DNA from: Alloacidobacterium sp035547425
GTDB taxonomy: Bacteria > Acidobacteriota > Terriglobia > Terriglobales > Acidobacteriaceae
DNA length: 64,000 bases
Assembly (NCBI GenBank): GCA_035547425.1
Contig: DASZUU010000031.1
Location: 5,434-69,433 of the forward strand
Direction of reading: 5' to 3'
Position numbers and translations under genes: made by a program
In this document: piece after piece, positions 24,043 through 32,380 of the stretch
Position numbering within the stretch: position 1 is the first letter of the stretch
Layout: every line of letters begins with the position of its first letter
The notes under the pieces: model-generated
What the model saw: only the letters and a program-made list of their open reading frames with translations
What the model was told of the DNA's origin: nothing
Database searches by the model: none

Positions 24043-26604
24043 ATGCAAACAATACGTCAGGACATTTCCTACGCACTCCGCCAGATGCGGCTATCGCCCG
24101 TCTTCACCCTTACTGCGATGCTTACCCTGGCTCTTGGCATCGGCGCAACGACAGCTATCTTCTCGCTGATTCATACCGTGATGCTGAAATCCCTGCCGGT
24201 AGCAGATCCAGCCAGCCTGTATCGCATCGGCGAAGGGAACGATTGCTGCGTAGAGGGCAGTCCTCAGGACAAGTGGGGAATGTTCTCCTATCCCTTTTAT
24301 CTTCGGATGAAGGAGAATACGCCGGAGTTCGCGGAGCTCGCAGCGTTTCAGGCCGGCGGCTCGACCATCAGTGCGCGTCGCGGCGAGAGCGACCGCATGG
24401 CCAAACCATTACGCGGCGAATTCATCAGCGGCAATTATTTTTCCACCTTTGGTGTAGGTGCATTTGCCGGACGCACCATCGGTGAGCCTGACGATCAGGC
24501 AAACTCGGCTCCGGTTGCGATGTTGAGCTATCGCGCATGGCAACAGGAGTACGGTTCTGATCCCAAGGTTGTCGGTTCCACATTTATTCTCGAAGGCCAT
24601 CCGTTCACCATCGTCGGTATAGCGCCCCCGGGCTTTTATGGAGAAACCCTGCGCAGTGATCCACCGGAGATATATCTGCCCATCCAGCAGGAGCCGCAGT
24701 ATCGAGGCGCGAATTCGCTGCTGCACAAGTTTCCCGCATGGCTGCGCGTCATCGGACGTGCCCGCCCCGGAGCAAATATAGACCCGGTTTCATCTCGCCT
24801 CACCAACCTGCTGCGGCAATGGCTTGTCACCGAGAGCGGAATGCCTCCCGAGTGGATGGCAGGAATAAAAGCCATGCTGCCGAAACAGGTCATTAAGATC
24901 GTTCCCGGCGGCAACGGCGTTGCCACCATGAAGGAAAACTATGGGCAAAATCTGCGAATTTTGCTCACCGTCTGCAGCCTTGTCCTGCTGATAGCCTGCG
25001 CCAACATCGCCAATCTTCTGCTGGCGCGCGGAACAGCCCGCCGCACGCAGACTTCGATTCGTCTCGCGCTGGGAGCCTCCAGAAAGCGCCTGATCCGTCA
25101 GTCGCTCACCGAAAGCCTGGTGCTCTCAATTTTCGGCGGACTGGCCGGATTAATCGTCGCCTACCTCGGGGTGAAGCTCATTGTCGCGCTGATATTCCGC
25201 GGCGCGCATTATGTCCCTATCGACGCGACGCCCTCCATTGCGGTACTGGCATTTGCTTTCGCGTTGTCGCTGATCACGGGCGTGCTTTTCGGAACGGCTC
25301 CGGCCTGGTTTGCATCGCATGCCGATCCGGCAGAGGCATTGCGGGGTGCGAATCGCAGCACGCACGACCGTTCTTCGCTGTCGCAAAAGATACTCGTCAT
25401 CGTGCAAGCCACCTTGTCCATCGTTTTGCTCGCAGGAGCAGGATTACTGACGCGCAGTTTGCAAAAAATGCAGCATCAGGAACTTGGATACGACACGGAT
25501 CATCGGGTCCTTGTCAGTCTCACCGGGCCGTTCTCTTCCTATTCGACACCGAAGCTGGACGCCATGTACCGCGAGCTGCAGGATCGTCTCTCCCACATGC
25601 CCGGCGTTGAAAGCTCTGCGCTCGCTCTGTATGCGCCCCTGCAGGATAACTGGGGCGAGATTGTCATTCGCCAGGGGCACGGCATGCCCAACATGAACGA
25701 GGATATCGGCTCATCCTGGGATCATGTGACGCCCTCGTATTTTCAAACGCTCGGACAGCACATTGTGAGAGGGCGTGGTCTGACGGAAGAAGATACTGCT
25801 TCCACGCAGAATGTTGCTGTAGTCGATGAGACCTTTGTAAAGCGCTTTTTCAAGCCCGGGGAAGAGCCGATAGGGTCATATTTCGGACTTGATCTGCCGC
25901 AATACAGCGCGACGTATCAGATTGTGGGTATCGTGCGGAATGCGAAATATATGTGGGGCAATCTCACCGGCAGTCAGCCGCCGCGTCCCATTTTCTTTGT
26001 GCCGTTGGCGCAGCATGTGCATTATGACAATCCTCTGATGCAGAGCATTGATGACAGCACGCACTATATTGAAGGCGCAATCCTGAAGCTGCATGGCAGC
26101 ATGGATGGGCTGGAGCCGCAGGTGCGAAAGGCGCTTAGCGATGTTGATCCCAACCTTACGCTGCTCAATATTCAAACCATGCAGGACCACGTGGACGGCA
26201 ATTTCGATCAGCAGCGCGCCGTAGCGCAGATGACCGGGCTATTCGGCATTCTCGCGCTGATTCTGGCCGGCATCGGCCTCTATGGCGTAACGGCATATAC
26301 GGTGGAGCGCCGCACCAGTGAAATCGGCGTGCGCATGGCGCTCGGAGCTGACCGCAACAATATCGTGAAGCTGGTGCTGCGAGGAGCCTTTTTGCAGATT
26401 TTGATCGGCCTCGTCATCGGCATTCCCATTTCCATCGCCTGCGGACACCTGATCGCTGCGCAGCTTTACCAGGTGAAGAGCTGGGATCCTTTTGTGCTGG
26501 GCGGCTCCGTGATTGCTCTCGGCTTATGTGCGCTGATTGCCAGCATCATTCCTGCGCGGCGCGCAGCATCCATTGACCCGGTAAAAGCATTGCGCACCGA
26601 ATAG
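24043..26604 (+). CDS. MacB-like ABC transporter permease (ADOP family)
   Basis: A 853-residue permease from ATG 24043 (an in-frame GTG at 24019 is possible). It starts QTIRQDISYALRQMRLSP, leading to LTLALGIGATTAIFS, the N-terminal segment typical of acidobacterial duplicated permeases. Two periplasmic MacB-type core domains alternate with two FtsX blocks; the first is around RTQTSIRLALGASR and the second around RTSEIGVRMALGADR, each followed by three membrane helices. ABC permeases of this group lack an ATPase domain and are very numerous in Terriglobia, often associated with antibiotic or signal-peptide export. No partner ATPase is adjacent. Confidence 0.88.
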   Translation: MQTIRQDISYALRQMRLSPVFTLTAMLTLALGIGATTAIFSLIHTVMLKSLPVADPASLYRIGEGNDCCVEGSPQDKWGMFSYPFYLRMKENTPEFAELAAFQAGGSTISARRGESDRMAKPLRGEFISGNYFSTFGVGAFAGRTIGEPDDQANSAPVAMLSYRAWQQEYGSDPKVVGSTFILEGHPFTIVGIAPPGFYGETLRSDPPEIYLPIQQEPQYRGANSLLHKFPAWLRVIGRARPGANIDPVSSRLTNLLRQWLVTESGMPPEWMAGIKAMLPKQVIKIVPGGNGVATMKENYGQNLRILLTVCSLVLLIACANIANLLLARGTARRTQTSIRLALGASRKRLIRQSLTESLVLSIFGGLAGLIVAYLGVKLIVALIFRGAHYVPIDATPSIAVLAFAFALSLITGVLFGTAPAWFASHADPAEALRGANRSTHDRSSLSQKILVIVQATLSIVLLAGAGLLTRSLQKMQHQELGYDTDHRVLVSLTGPFSSYSTPKLDAMYRELQDRLSHMPGVESSALALYAPLQDNWGEIVIRQGHGMPNMNEDIGSSWDHVTPSYFQTLGQHIVRGRGLTEEDTASTQNVAVVDETFVKRFFKPGEEPIGSYFGLDLPQYSATYQIVGIVRNAKYMWGNLTGSQPPRPIFFVPLAQHVHYDNPLMQSIDDSTHYIEGAILKLHGSMDGLEPQVRKALSDVDPNLTLLNIQTMQDHVDGNFDQQRAVAQMTGLFGILALILAGIGLYGVTAYTVERRTSEIGVRMALGADRNNIVKLVLRGAFLQILIGLVIGIPISIACGHLIAAQLYQVKSWDPFVLGGSVIALGLCALIASIIPARRAASIDPVKALRTE

Positions 26605-26663
26605 CCGCGCAGGCAGCCTCAATGTTGTAATTCGCAGCCCCCCATCGGCTAAACTCATGGAGA

Positions 26664-27173
26664 ATGCGAGTTTTCGGTATTGATTGCGGAACTGAGTGCA
26701 CCGGCTATGGCGTGGTCGAGTGGGATGACTCAAGCCGCGATCCGCATCTGGTATCGCTTGGATGCGGCGGCATTCGCCTGTCAAAAAAGCTGACCCTTTC
26801 GCAGCGGCTGGCTGTTTTATACAACGAGTTGACCGGCCTGCTGGCAACGCATCAGCCCGATGTGGTTGCCATCGAAGAAGTGTTTTATTCGGTAAACGCA
26901 AAATCAGCTTTAAAGCTGGGCCACGTGCGCGGAGTGGCCTTGCTTGCTGCGGCCAGCGCAAATCTTTCTGTAGCCGAATACGCACCCCTCACCATCAAAT
27001 CGACTGTAGTAGGTTATGGCCTGGCTCAGAAAGAGCAGATACAGTTTATGGTGGCGCGGCTGTTGCAACTCGACAGCATCCCCGAGCCTGCCGATGCTGC
27101 CGATGCGCTGGCCATTGCCATTTGCCATGTGCACACGGCACAAACACTCACATTGCAGAGGATGGGTCGCTGA
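26664..27173 (+). CDS. ruvC: Holliday junction resolvase RuvC
   Basis: A 169-residue resolvase with the RNase H-like active site: Asp7 in FGIDCGTECTG, Glu71/Glu72 in VAIEEVFYS, and the C-terminal Asp144 and Asp147 in ADAADALAIA. It cuts four-way junctions during recombination together with RuvAB, which are not in this window. The DNA-contact loop (KSALKLGHVRGV) is intact. The start ATG lies about 60 bases after the permease gene. A signal-peptide protein follows 3 bases after its stop, which suggests a shared transcript without a shared function. Confidence 0.95.
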   Translation: MRVFGIDCGTECTGYGVVEWDDSSRDPHLVSLGCGGIRLSKKLTLSQRLAVLYNELTGLLATHQPDVVAIEEVFYSVNAKSALKLGHVRGVALLAAASANLSVAEYAPLTIKSTVVGYGLAQKEQIQFMVARLLQLDSIPEPADAADALAIAICHVHTAQTLTLQRMGR

Positions 27174-27176
27174 ACG

Positions 27177-27851
27177 ATGAAAAAAGCTTTGCCCTGGTTG
27201 GCATTCATATGTTTGGGAAGCGCGCTGACGGCCATCGCGCAGCAAGGAAATGCGGCCCGAATTCGATTTGTTTTTGAAAATCCGAAGTTGCAGCCCGCCA
27301 GCTACATCATGGATATCAACGAGGACGGCAGCGGGCATTTCCAGTCCCAGCCGGGCAGCGCGGCTCCTCCTGATGCCGAGGGCGTCATGCCGCAACCCTT
27401 CAGTGCCGATATCAGGATTGAAGAACCGTTGCGTGCCCTGCTCTTCAAGACCGCCCGCTCGCATAACTATTTCAATGTGGCCTGCGAAAGTACAAAGGTA
27501 AAGGTGGCATTCACCGGAAAAAAAGCTTTGCAGTACACTGGGCCAGATGGCGACGGAGCCTGCACTTTCAACTGGTCGCGGGATCAGCAGCTGATGAAGA
27601 TATCCGAGGACCTGATTGCTGTCGCCTATACGCTGGAGGAAGGCCGACGGCTTGCAGTGGAGCACGAGCATAGCCGTCTCTCTCTGGACGCCGAATTGGA
27701 ATCTCTCCAGGACGCAGTAAAAGGGGGCAGGGCGCAACAGGTGCAGAATATTGCCCCGCAACTGCAAGCAATCATTGCAGATGAGCAGGTTATGGAACGC
27801 GCCCGGTCACGGGCAAGGCAATTGCTCGCAGCCGACGGAAACGGGAAATAA
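27177..27851 (+). CDS. Exported protein of unknown function
   Basis: A 224-residue protein with a signal peptide (KKALPWLAFICLGSAL, cleavage near AIAQQ). I do not recognise the family. The mature protein has a beta-rich first half with YIMDINEDGSGHF and a FNVACESTKVKVAF stretch, and a helical, charged second half (LEEGRRLAVEHEHSR and following) that may form a short coil. Two Cys residues could form a disulfide. It starts 3 bases after ruvC, in line with the position of many small hypothetical proteins in Terriglobia genomes. The next gene is a FecR-domain protein 129 bases away. Confidence 0.7.
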   Translation: MKKALPWLAFICLGSALTAIAQQGNAARIRFVFENPKLQPASYIMDINEDGSGHFQSQPGSAAPPDAEGVMPQPFSADIRIEEPLRALLFKTARSHNYFNVACESTKVKVAFTGKKALQYTGPDGDGACTFNWSRDQQLMKISEDLIAVAYTLEEGRRLAVEHEHSRLSLDAELESLQDAVKGGRAQQVQNIAPQLQAIIADEQVMERARSRARQLLAADGNGK

Positions 27852-27980
27852 ATTCTTTGCGACTTCAAGCCGCTTCAATGCGTCTTGAAGTGTTACTTTT
27901 TACTGCACGAAAAAGCAAGAGACGAGAATATGGTGGAAATGATCTAATAGGGCGGGAATCAACCCGCCAGGAGGTGTTGG

Positions 27981-29588
27981 ATGTTACGCCCGGCAACTTC
28001 AAGTCGTTTCGCTCTGCCGTTGCTCCTTGCCCTCGCTTCTACCCCCCTGCTGGTTGCGCAAGCCGTCAATAATGTGCGTGTGGTACGCATCAGCCATGTG
28101 GAAGGTACAGTCCAGTTGCTGGACGATCATGGCGTGGTCTTCGACCAGGCCCACGCGAACATGCCGGTTACGCAGGGCATGCACCTCAAGACCGGCAATG
28201 ACGGCCGCGTCGAAGTGCAATTTGAAGATGGCAGCGTGGCGCGCGCCACTCCCAACAGCCTTATCAATTTTGAGCAGTTGCAGCGAACCGCCGAAGGCGT
28301 AACCATGACCAAAGTGCAGGCCTCTGCCGGCCTGAGCTATTACGAGCTGAATAATCGCGGCGGCAGCTACTCAATTCATTTCGGCCCCTATTCCGTTTCC
28401 GCCACAAAGAACACCATCTTCCGCGTTGATCTCAATCAAAGCCCCGCGAAATTGGCAGTCATGCGCGGCTCTGTGCACGTGGAGACAGGTCCGGAAGCAG
28501 GCATCGATGTGGCCAAGGACCAGACTGCCTCCCTGGATATCTCCGACACCTCGAAACACGATGTATCGCAAGGCATGCAGCTGGCGTTGTGGGATGAATG
28601 GAATTCCGACCGTGACAAGATCATCGGTCAGATAGGCGCCCGGGCTACCATGGCCCGCGCCATGACCGGAAGCCCCAATGATCCTGCATGGAGCGATCTC
28701 GACTATTACGGCAACTGGTACAACATGGCCGGATACGGCATGGGCTGGATGCCTGCCGGCGTCAGCGCCGGATGGGATCCGTTCGCTTCCGGCTACTGGG
28801 GTTACTATCCGGCCTACGGATATACCTGGATTTCCGCCAACCCATGGGGCTGGCTGCCATACCATTGCGGCGCGTGGAACTATTTCAACGGCCCCGGATG
28901 GATGTGGTTTCCAGGGAACTGCGGCTGGGGTTCTTATGGAACCGGTTGGTATCCTACGGCAACTGTGTGGCGCTGCCCGCGTAACTACAAACCGCCCACA
29001 AGGCCTGTTGCTCCCGGTCGCGGCGTACACCTGCCGCCGCAAAATGCGCTGATCGCCGTAAACAGAGATCCTGGAAAATTCCAGTTCCGCACCATCGGCG
29101 GCGAGAAGCCGGTATCAGGCGCAATCAAGGTAGAAGGCAAGACCCTGCATCCGGTCGAAACTGTGGCGCTTCCGCGATCCGCAGCTCCTTTGAATGAAGG
29201 CTTTCGGGCCGCATCCGGATTGATGCCGCCCACAGCCGGAGCTCCGCATTCCGGCGCGATGCCCGTCCATGTCGGACGCGTATCCATGCCGTCCTCGGGA
29301 GCGCTGCCCGTCAGTGCGCCGCGCAGCATATCTGTTCCTCAACCGCGAAATACATTTGCCGGACCGCCTCATCTCTCCGCCCCTCCCACATATCACGCTG
29401 CGCCGAGTAGCGGCGCTATGTTCGGCGGAGGCTCGCCGCATTATGCGGGCGGATACGCTGCTGGCTCCTCCGGAGCTTTCTCTTCGCATATGTCTGCTGC
29501 CCCAGCCGCTTCATCCTCACCCTCGTTTTCTGCGCCTGCGGCTTCTTCAGGCGCCATGAGCGGCGGCGGTGGTGCGCGTGCTCACTAA
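27981..29588 (+). CDS. FecR-domain protein with aromatic Trp/Gly/Tyr repeats (DUF6600-like)
   Basis: A 535-residue exported protein (signal ending LVAQA). Residues 35-190 form a FecR-type periplasmic domain with VEGTVQLLDDHG, GMHLKTGNDGRVEVQF and the later NTIFRVDLNQSPAKLAV, whose counterpart in FecR relays iron signals to a sigma factor. Then comes a very aromatic stretch (about 230-330) with repeating YGNWYNM, GYWGYY and GAWNYF units, as in acidobacterial DUF6600 proteins. The last 140 residues are Pro/Ser/Ala-rich, low complexity. No sigma factor or membrane helix is near, so a surface or cell-envelope structural role is more likely than signalling. Confidence 0.8.
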   Translation: MLRPATSSRFALPLLLALASTPLLVAQAVNNVRVVRISHVEGTVQLLDDHGVVFDQAHANMPVTQGMHLKTGNDGRVEVQFEDGSVARATPNSLINFEQLQRTAEGVTMTKVQASAGLSYYELNNRGGSYSIHFGPYSVSATKNTIFRVDLNQSPAKLAVMRGSVHVETGPEAGIDVAKDQTASLDISDTSKHDVSQGMQLALWDEWNSDRDKIIGQIGARATMARAMTGSPNDPAWSDLDYYGNWYNMAGYGMGWMPAGVSAGWDPFASGYWGYYPAYGYTWISANPWGWLPYHCGAWNYFNGPGWMWFPGNCGWGSYGTGWYPTATVWRCPRNYKPPTRPVAPGRGVHLPPQNALIAVNRDPGKFQFRTIGGEKPVSGAIKVEGKTLHPVETVALPRSAAPLNEGFRAASGLMPPTAGAPHSGAMPVHVGRVSMPSSGALPVSAPRSISVPQPRNTFAGPPHLSAPPTYHAAPSSGAMFGGGSPHYAGGYAAGSSGAFSSHMSAAPAASSSPSFSAPAASSGAMSGGGGARAH

Positions 29589-29606
29589 GCCGTGCAACCT
29601 GAGCTT

Positions 29607-30392
29607 TTAGCGCAGCTCACGATACAACTTTGCCAGCGCTTCCAGCGATGAAGCCTCAGCTCGCGATTGCGCCGGAATTCCGGCTCGTTCCAGTACACCG
29701 GCAATGCGCCCGCTCTCATAACCGGCAGCGCGCAGATTATTCCCGAGCGTCTTGCGTTTCTGGGCAAAGCATTGCTTCAGAAATGCAATGAACCCCTCCG
29801 CATCCACGCCGAGCTCATCGAAGCGTGGAACAAAAGTCAGCCGCAATACGCTGGAATACACCTGTGGCGGCGGAGAGAACGCGCCCGGAGGCAGCGTCAT
29901 CAGCTTTTCCACCTGCGCGTATAGTTGTGTCGTAGCCGACAGCAGCCCATAATCGCGCGATCCCGGAGCCGCAGCGACGCGCTCCGCAACTTCACGCTGC
30001 ATCATGATAACCGCGCGTGAAATGGCGTCATGGTAGCGGAACAAGTGCAGAAGAATATCGGAGGTAATGTAATAAGGAAGATTGCCGACGATGAGCAGCT
30101 TCTCTTCATCGGTACGCAGCGCAGAGAGATCAACCGTGAGGATGTCCTGTTCGACGATCTGTACATGCGGCAGGTCGGCAAAGCGCTCCCTGAGCAACGG
30201 AGCCAGCGCTCGATCCAGCTCAACAGCAATCAGGCGGCATGCTTTTGGCGCGAGCAGTTCGGTGATCGCCGCCCTGCCTGGGCCGATCTCGACCACGGTT
30301 TTTTTCGAGATATCTCCCAGTGCCTCCACAATGCGTGAACGGGCGCTATGATCGACAAGAAAGTTCTGACCTAATTTTGCTTTCTGCGGCAT
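29607..30392 (-). CDS. rsmA: 16S rRNA dimethyladenosine transferase
   Basis: A 261-residue enzyme from the ATG at 30392 (PQKAKLGQNFLVD), preferred over 30422 because family members start this way. The SAM loop VEIGPGRAAIT (35-44) and the catalytic NLPYYI (104-109) identify KsgA/RsmA, which dimethylates A1518 and A1519 of 16S rRNA in late subunit assembly. The C-terminal small domain with QKRKTLGNNLR is present. The gene is convergent with the FecR-domain gene, the stops being 18 bases apart, and divergent from glgA. Confidence 0.95.
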   Translation of the reverse strand: MPQKAKLGQNFLVDHSARSRIVEALGDISKKTVVEIGPGRAAITELLAPKACRLIAVELDRALAPLLRERFADLPHVQIVEQDILTVDLSALRTDEEKLLIVGNLPYYITSDILLHLFRYHDAISRAVIMMQREVAERVAAAPGSRDYGLLSATTQLYAQVEKLMTLPPGAFSPPPQVYSSVLRLTFVPRFDELGVDAEGFIAFLKQCFAQKRKTLGNNLRAAGYESGRIAGVLERAGIPAQSRAEASSLEALAKLYRELR

Positions 30393-30489
30393 CTTATAAA
30401 AGTTGGTCCGGCAATGCGACAATCATGCTGGAGCTGTGAATCGTCTTCTTTAAGAATGACACGAACAAACTGAGGGAGTGTTTGTCTAC

Positions 30490-31944
30490 ATGCACATTGT
30501 TTTTGCCGCGTCAGAATGCGTGCCTTTTATAAAAACCGGCGGCCTCGCCGATGTGATCGGATCGCTTCCGAAAGAGATTGCAAAAAACGGGCATCAGGTC
30601 ACAGTCTATATACCGTTTTTTCGTCAGGTGCAGAGCCACTTTCCTAAAAAGAAAACAGTCATTCCCAGCATCACCATTCCCTTTGAAGATTACAACCGCT
30701 TTGCCGCTGTTGTAGACGGCGGCAAAGCCGACGGCGTGCAGTATTACTTTATTGATTGCCCCGAGCTTTTCGATCGCGAAGGCGTGTACGCAACCGCTTC
30801 CGGCGAATATGCCGACAATTGGGAGAGGTTCGCGCTCTTCAGCCGCGCCGTCCTTGAAGCAACCAAAGAGATCGGTGTGCCCGACATCTTCCATGTGCAC
30901 GATTGGGAAGCAGCCATGCTGCCCATTTATCTGCGCACGCTTTATTACTTCGATCCGCTGCTGCGGAACACAGGAACGGTTCTGACGATCCACAATGCCG
31001 GCTATCACGGATGGTTTCCTCCCGAGACAACCAGGCGCCTTCTCCTGCCGTGGGATATTTTCACCATGGAGCGCGTTGAGTTCTACAACACCTTCAACTT
31101 TCTCAAGGGAGGCATCGTCTATTCCGATGCCGTTACAACTGTAAGCCCAAGATATGCGGAGGAAATCCAGACGGCGGAATTCGGCAATGGACTGCAGGAC
31201 ACTCTGCGGAAGCGCTCCGCCGATCTGCACGGCATTCTGAATGGTGTGGATTACGCAAAGTGGAACCCTGCGAACGATGGCCAGATAGCAGCCCATTACA
31301 CCGCCGACGATTTAACCGGAAAAACAGCATGCAGGCGCGATCTCTTGCATGCCTTTGGCGCTTCGCATATTGCCGACGACGTCGTGGTGCTCGGCATCGT
31401 ATCGCGGTTGGCTACGCAGAAAGGCTTTGATCTCCTCGGGCAGATCATGGAGCGGCTGGTGCAGGAAAATATCTTCCTCCTGATCCTGGGTACCGGCGAG
31501 TCGTATTACGAAAATACTCTTCGCTCATTCCACGAGCGCTTTCCCGACAAGCTGTCCATTCGTATCGCTTACGATGAGACGTTGGGCCACAAAGTGCTCG
31601 CTGGCTCGGATATATACCTGATGCCTTCACGTTACGAGCCCTGTGGATTGAACCAGATTTATAGCCTCCGCTATGGAACCGTACCCGTTGTCCGCGCCAC
31701 TGGCGGGTTGGATGACACCATTGAAGAATGGGACAGCGAAAAACATGCCGGCACAGGATTCAAATTCTCAAGCTACGCCCCCGATGATTTTCTTCACACC
31801 ATCCAGCATGCCCTGACCGTTTTCCAGGACAAGGACGCATGGCATACCCTGATGCGCAATGGCATGGCGAAAGACTACTCGTGGGAAAAGCCAACTGCCG
31901 CATACATCGAAGTGTATAAGCAGGTGGCTCGCCGTCGCAGCTAG
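30490..31944 (+). CDS. glgA: Glycogen synthase, ADP-glucose type
   Basis: A 484-residue GT5 enzyme. The ADP-glucose loop KTGGLADV is at 15-22; HVHDWEAAMLP, TIHNAGYHGWFP and the C-terminal MPSRYEPCGLNQIYSLRYG signature with the catalytic Glu are all present. I prefer ATG 30490 to the GTG at 30478, because MHIVFAASECVPF is the family start and GGAG lies 11 bases upstream. It extends alpha-1,4-glucan chains. No other glycogen gene is adjacent. The mobile element begins within about 100 bases of its stop. Confidence 0.95.
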   Translation: MHIVFAASECVPFIKTGGLADVIGSLPKEIAKNGHQVTVYIPFFRQVQSHFPKKKTVIPSITIPFEDYNRFAAVVDGGKADGVQYYFIDCPELFDREGVYATASGEYADNWERFALFSRAVLEATKEIGVPDIFHVHDWEAAMLPIYLRTLYYFDPLLRNTGTVLTIHNAGYHGWFPPETTRRLLLPWDIFTMERVEFYNTFNFLKGGIVYSDAVTTVSPRYAEEIQTAEFGNGLQDTLRKRSADLHGILNGVDYAKWNPANDGQIAAHYTADDLTGKTACRRDLLHAFGASHIADDVVVLGIVSRLATQKGFDLLGQIMERLVQENIFLLILGTGESYYENTLRSFHERFPDKLSIRIAYDETLGHKVLAGSDIYLMPSRYEPCGLNQIYSLRYGTVPVVRATGGLDDTIEEWDSEKHAGTGFKFSSYAPDDFLHTIQHALTVFQDKDAWHTLMRNGMAKDYSWEKPTAAYIEVYKQVARRRS

Positions 31945-31989
31945 TCATAGCGACATGCGGCGAGTCGCCAACTGATTGACTTCCGAAAA

Positions 31990-32047
31990 AATTGTCATCC
32001 CGAGCAAGAGACTTGCATTCGAAGCAAGAAGAATTGTCATCCTGAGC
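31990..32047. repeat. Two copies of a dispersed repeat at the element's left edge
   Basis: AATTGTCATCCCGAGC (31990-32005) and AATTGTCATCCTGAGC (32032-32047) are separated by a 26-base spacer. The same motif with one mismatch occurs at 46171-46186, at the other side of the mobile element. These motifs belong to a short intergenic repeat type, and the second copy may be the left attachment core. Confidence 0.6.
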
Positions 32048-32106
32048 AGGTGAGTTGATTTTTAGAAAACCCTGATTCATCGAGAGATAAATAGCCTGTT
32101 TTTGAT

Positions 32107-32146
32107 TGTGTAGGAACTGTGCAGGCGTTTTCTCGATTTCTGTGCA
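32107..32146 (+). other. Cluster of TGTGYAGGA-like repeats, possible integrase arm sites (left)
   Basis: TGTGTAGGA (32107-32115), TGTGCAGG (32118-32125) and TGTGCA (32141-32146) lie within 40 bases. The same motif recurs in the same orientation at the right end of the element. Arm-type binding by the integrase is inference. Confidence 0.45.
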
Positions 32147-32237
32147 TTTCTCGAACGCGAAACACGATTATAAGCGAACGATTCTTAGCCTTTTGGATGG
32201 TGGGTTCATAACCGCAAGAGCGTTTGTATTTGTTTCT

Positions 32238-32379
32238 CCTACCTGCCCCGGAATAGAAGGCTGATTTTGGCCCAACCGTGAGGTCCGTGCGTCAAGGCTG
32301 CCGAAGGCACCGCGCGAGCGGCTGCGGCCTTGACCCACGGGCAGGTTGGGCTACGCTCCCACTATCCGGGGCAGGTAGG
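32238..32379. other. 142-nt nested inverted-repeat structure next to the relaxase gene
   Basis: Three nested arm pairs are exact or nearly so. The outer is CCTACCTGCCCCGGA (32238-32252) with its exact complement at 32365-32379. The middle is GCCCAACC (32270-32277) with GGTTGGGC at 32344-32351. The inner is CCGTG-c-GTCAAGGC (32285-32298) with GCCTTGAC-c-CACGG at 32327-32340. The structure touches the relaxase stop codon at 32381. The middle arms match the RYYYAAC/GTTRRRY core boxes of integron attC sites. No T run follows on either strand, so it is not a plain terminator. It could be a transfer origin, a recombination site or a structured RNA. Confidence 0.7.
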
Positions 32380-32380
32380 T

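Noticed and set aside
32238..32260. A definite RP4-type nic site in the outer arm CCTACCTGCCCCGG
   Set aside because: The similarity to CCTATCCTGCCCGG needs gaps, and that consensus belongs to MobP/MobQ relaxases, whereas the relaxase here is MobF.
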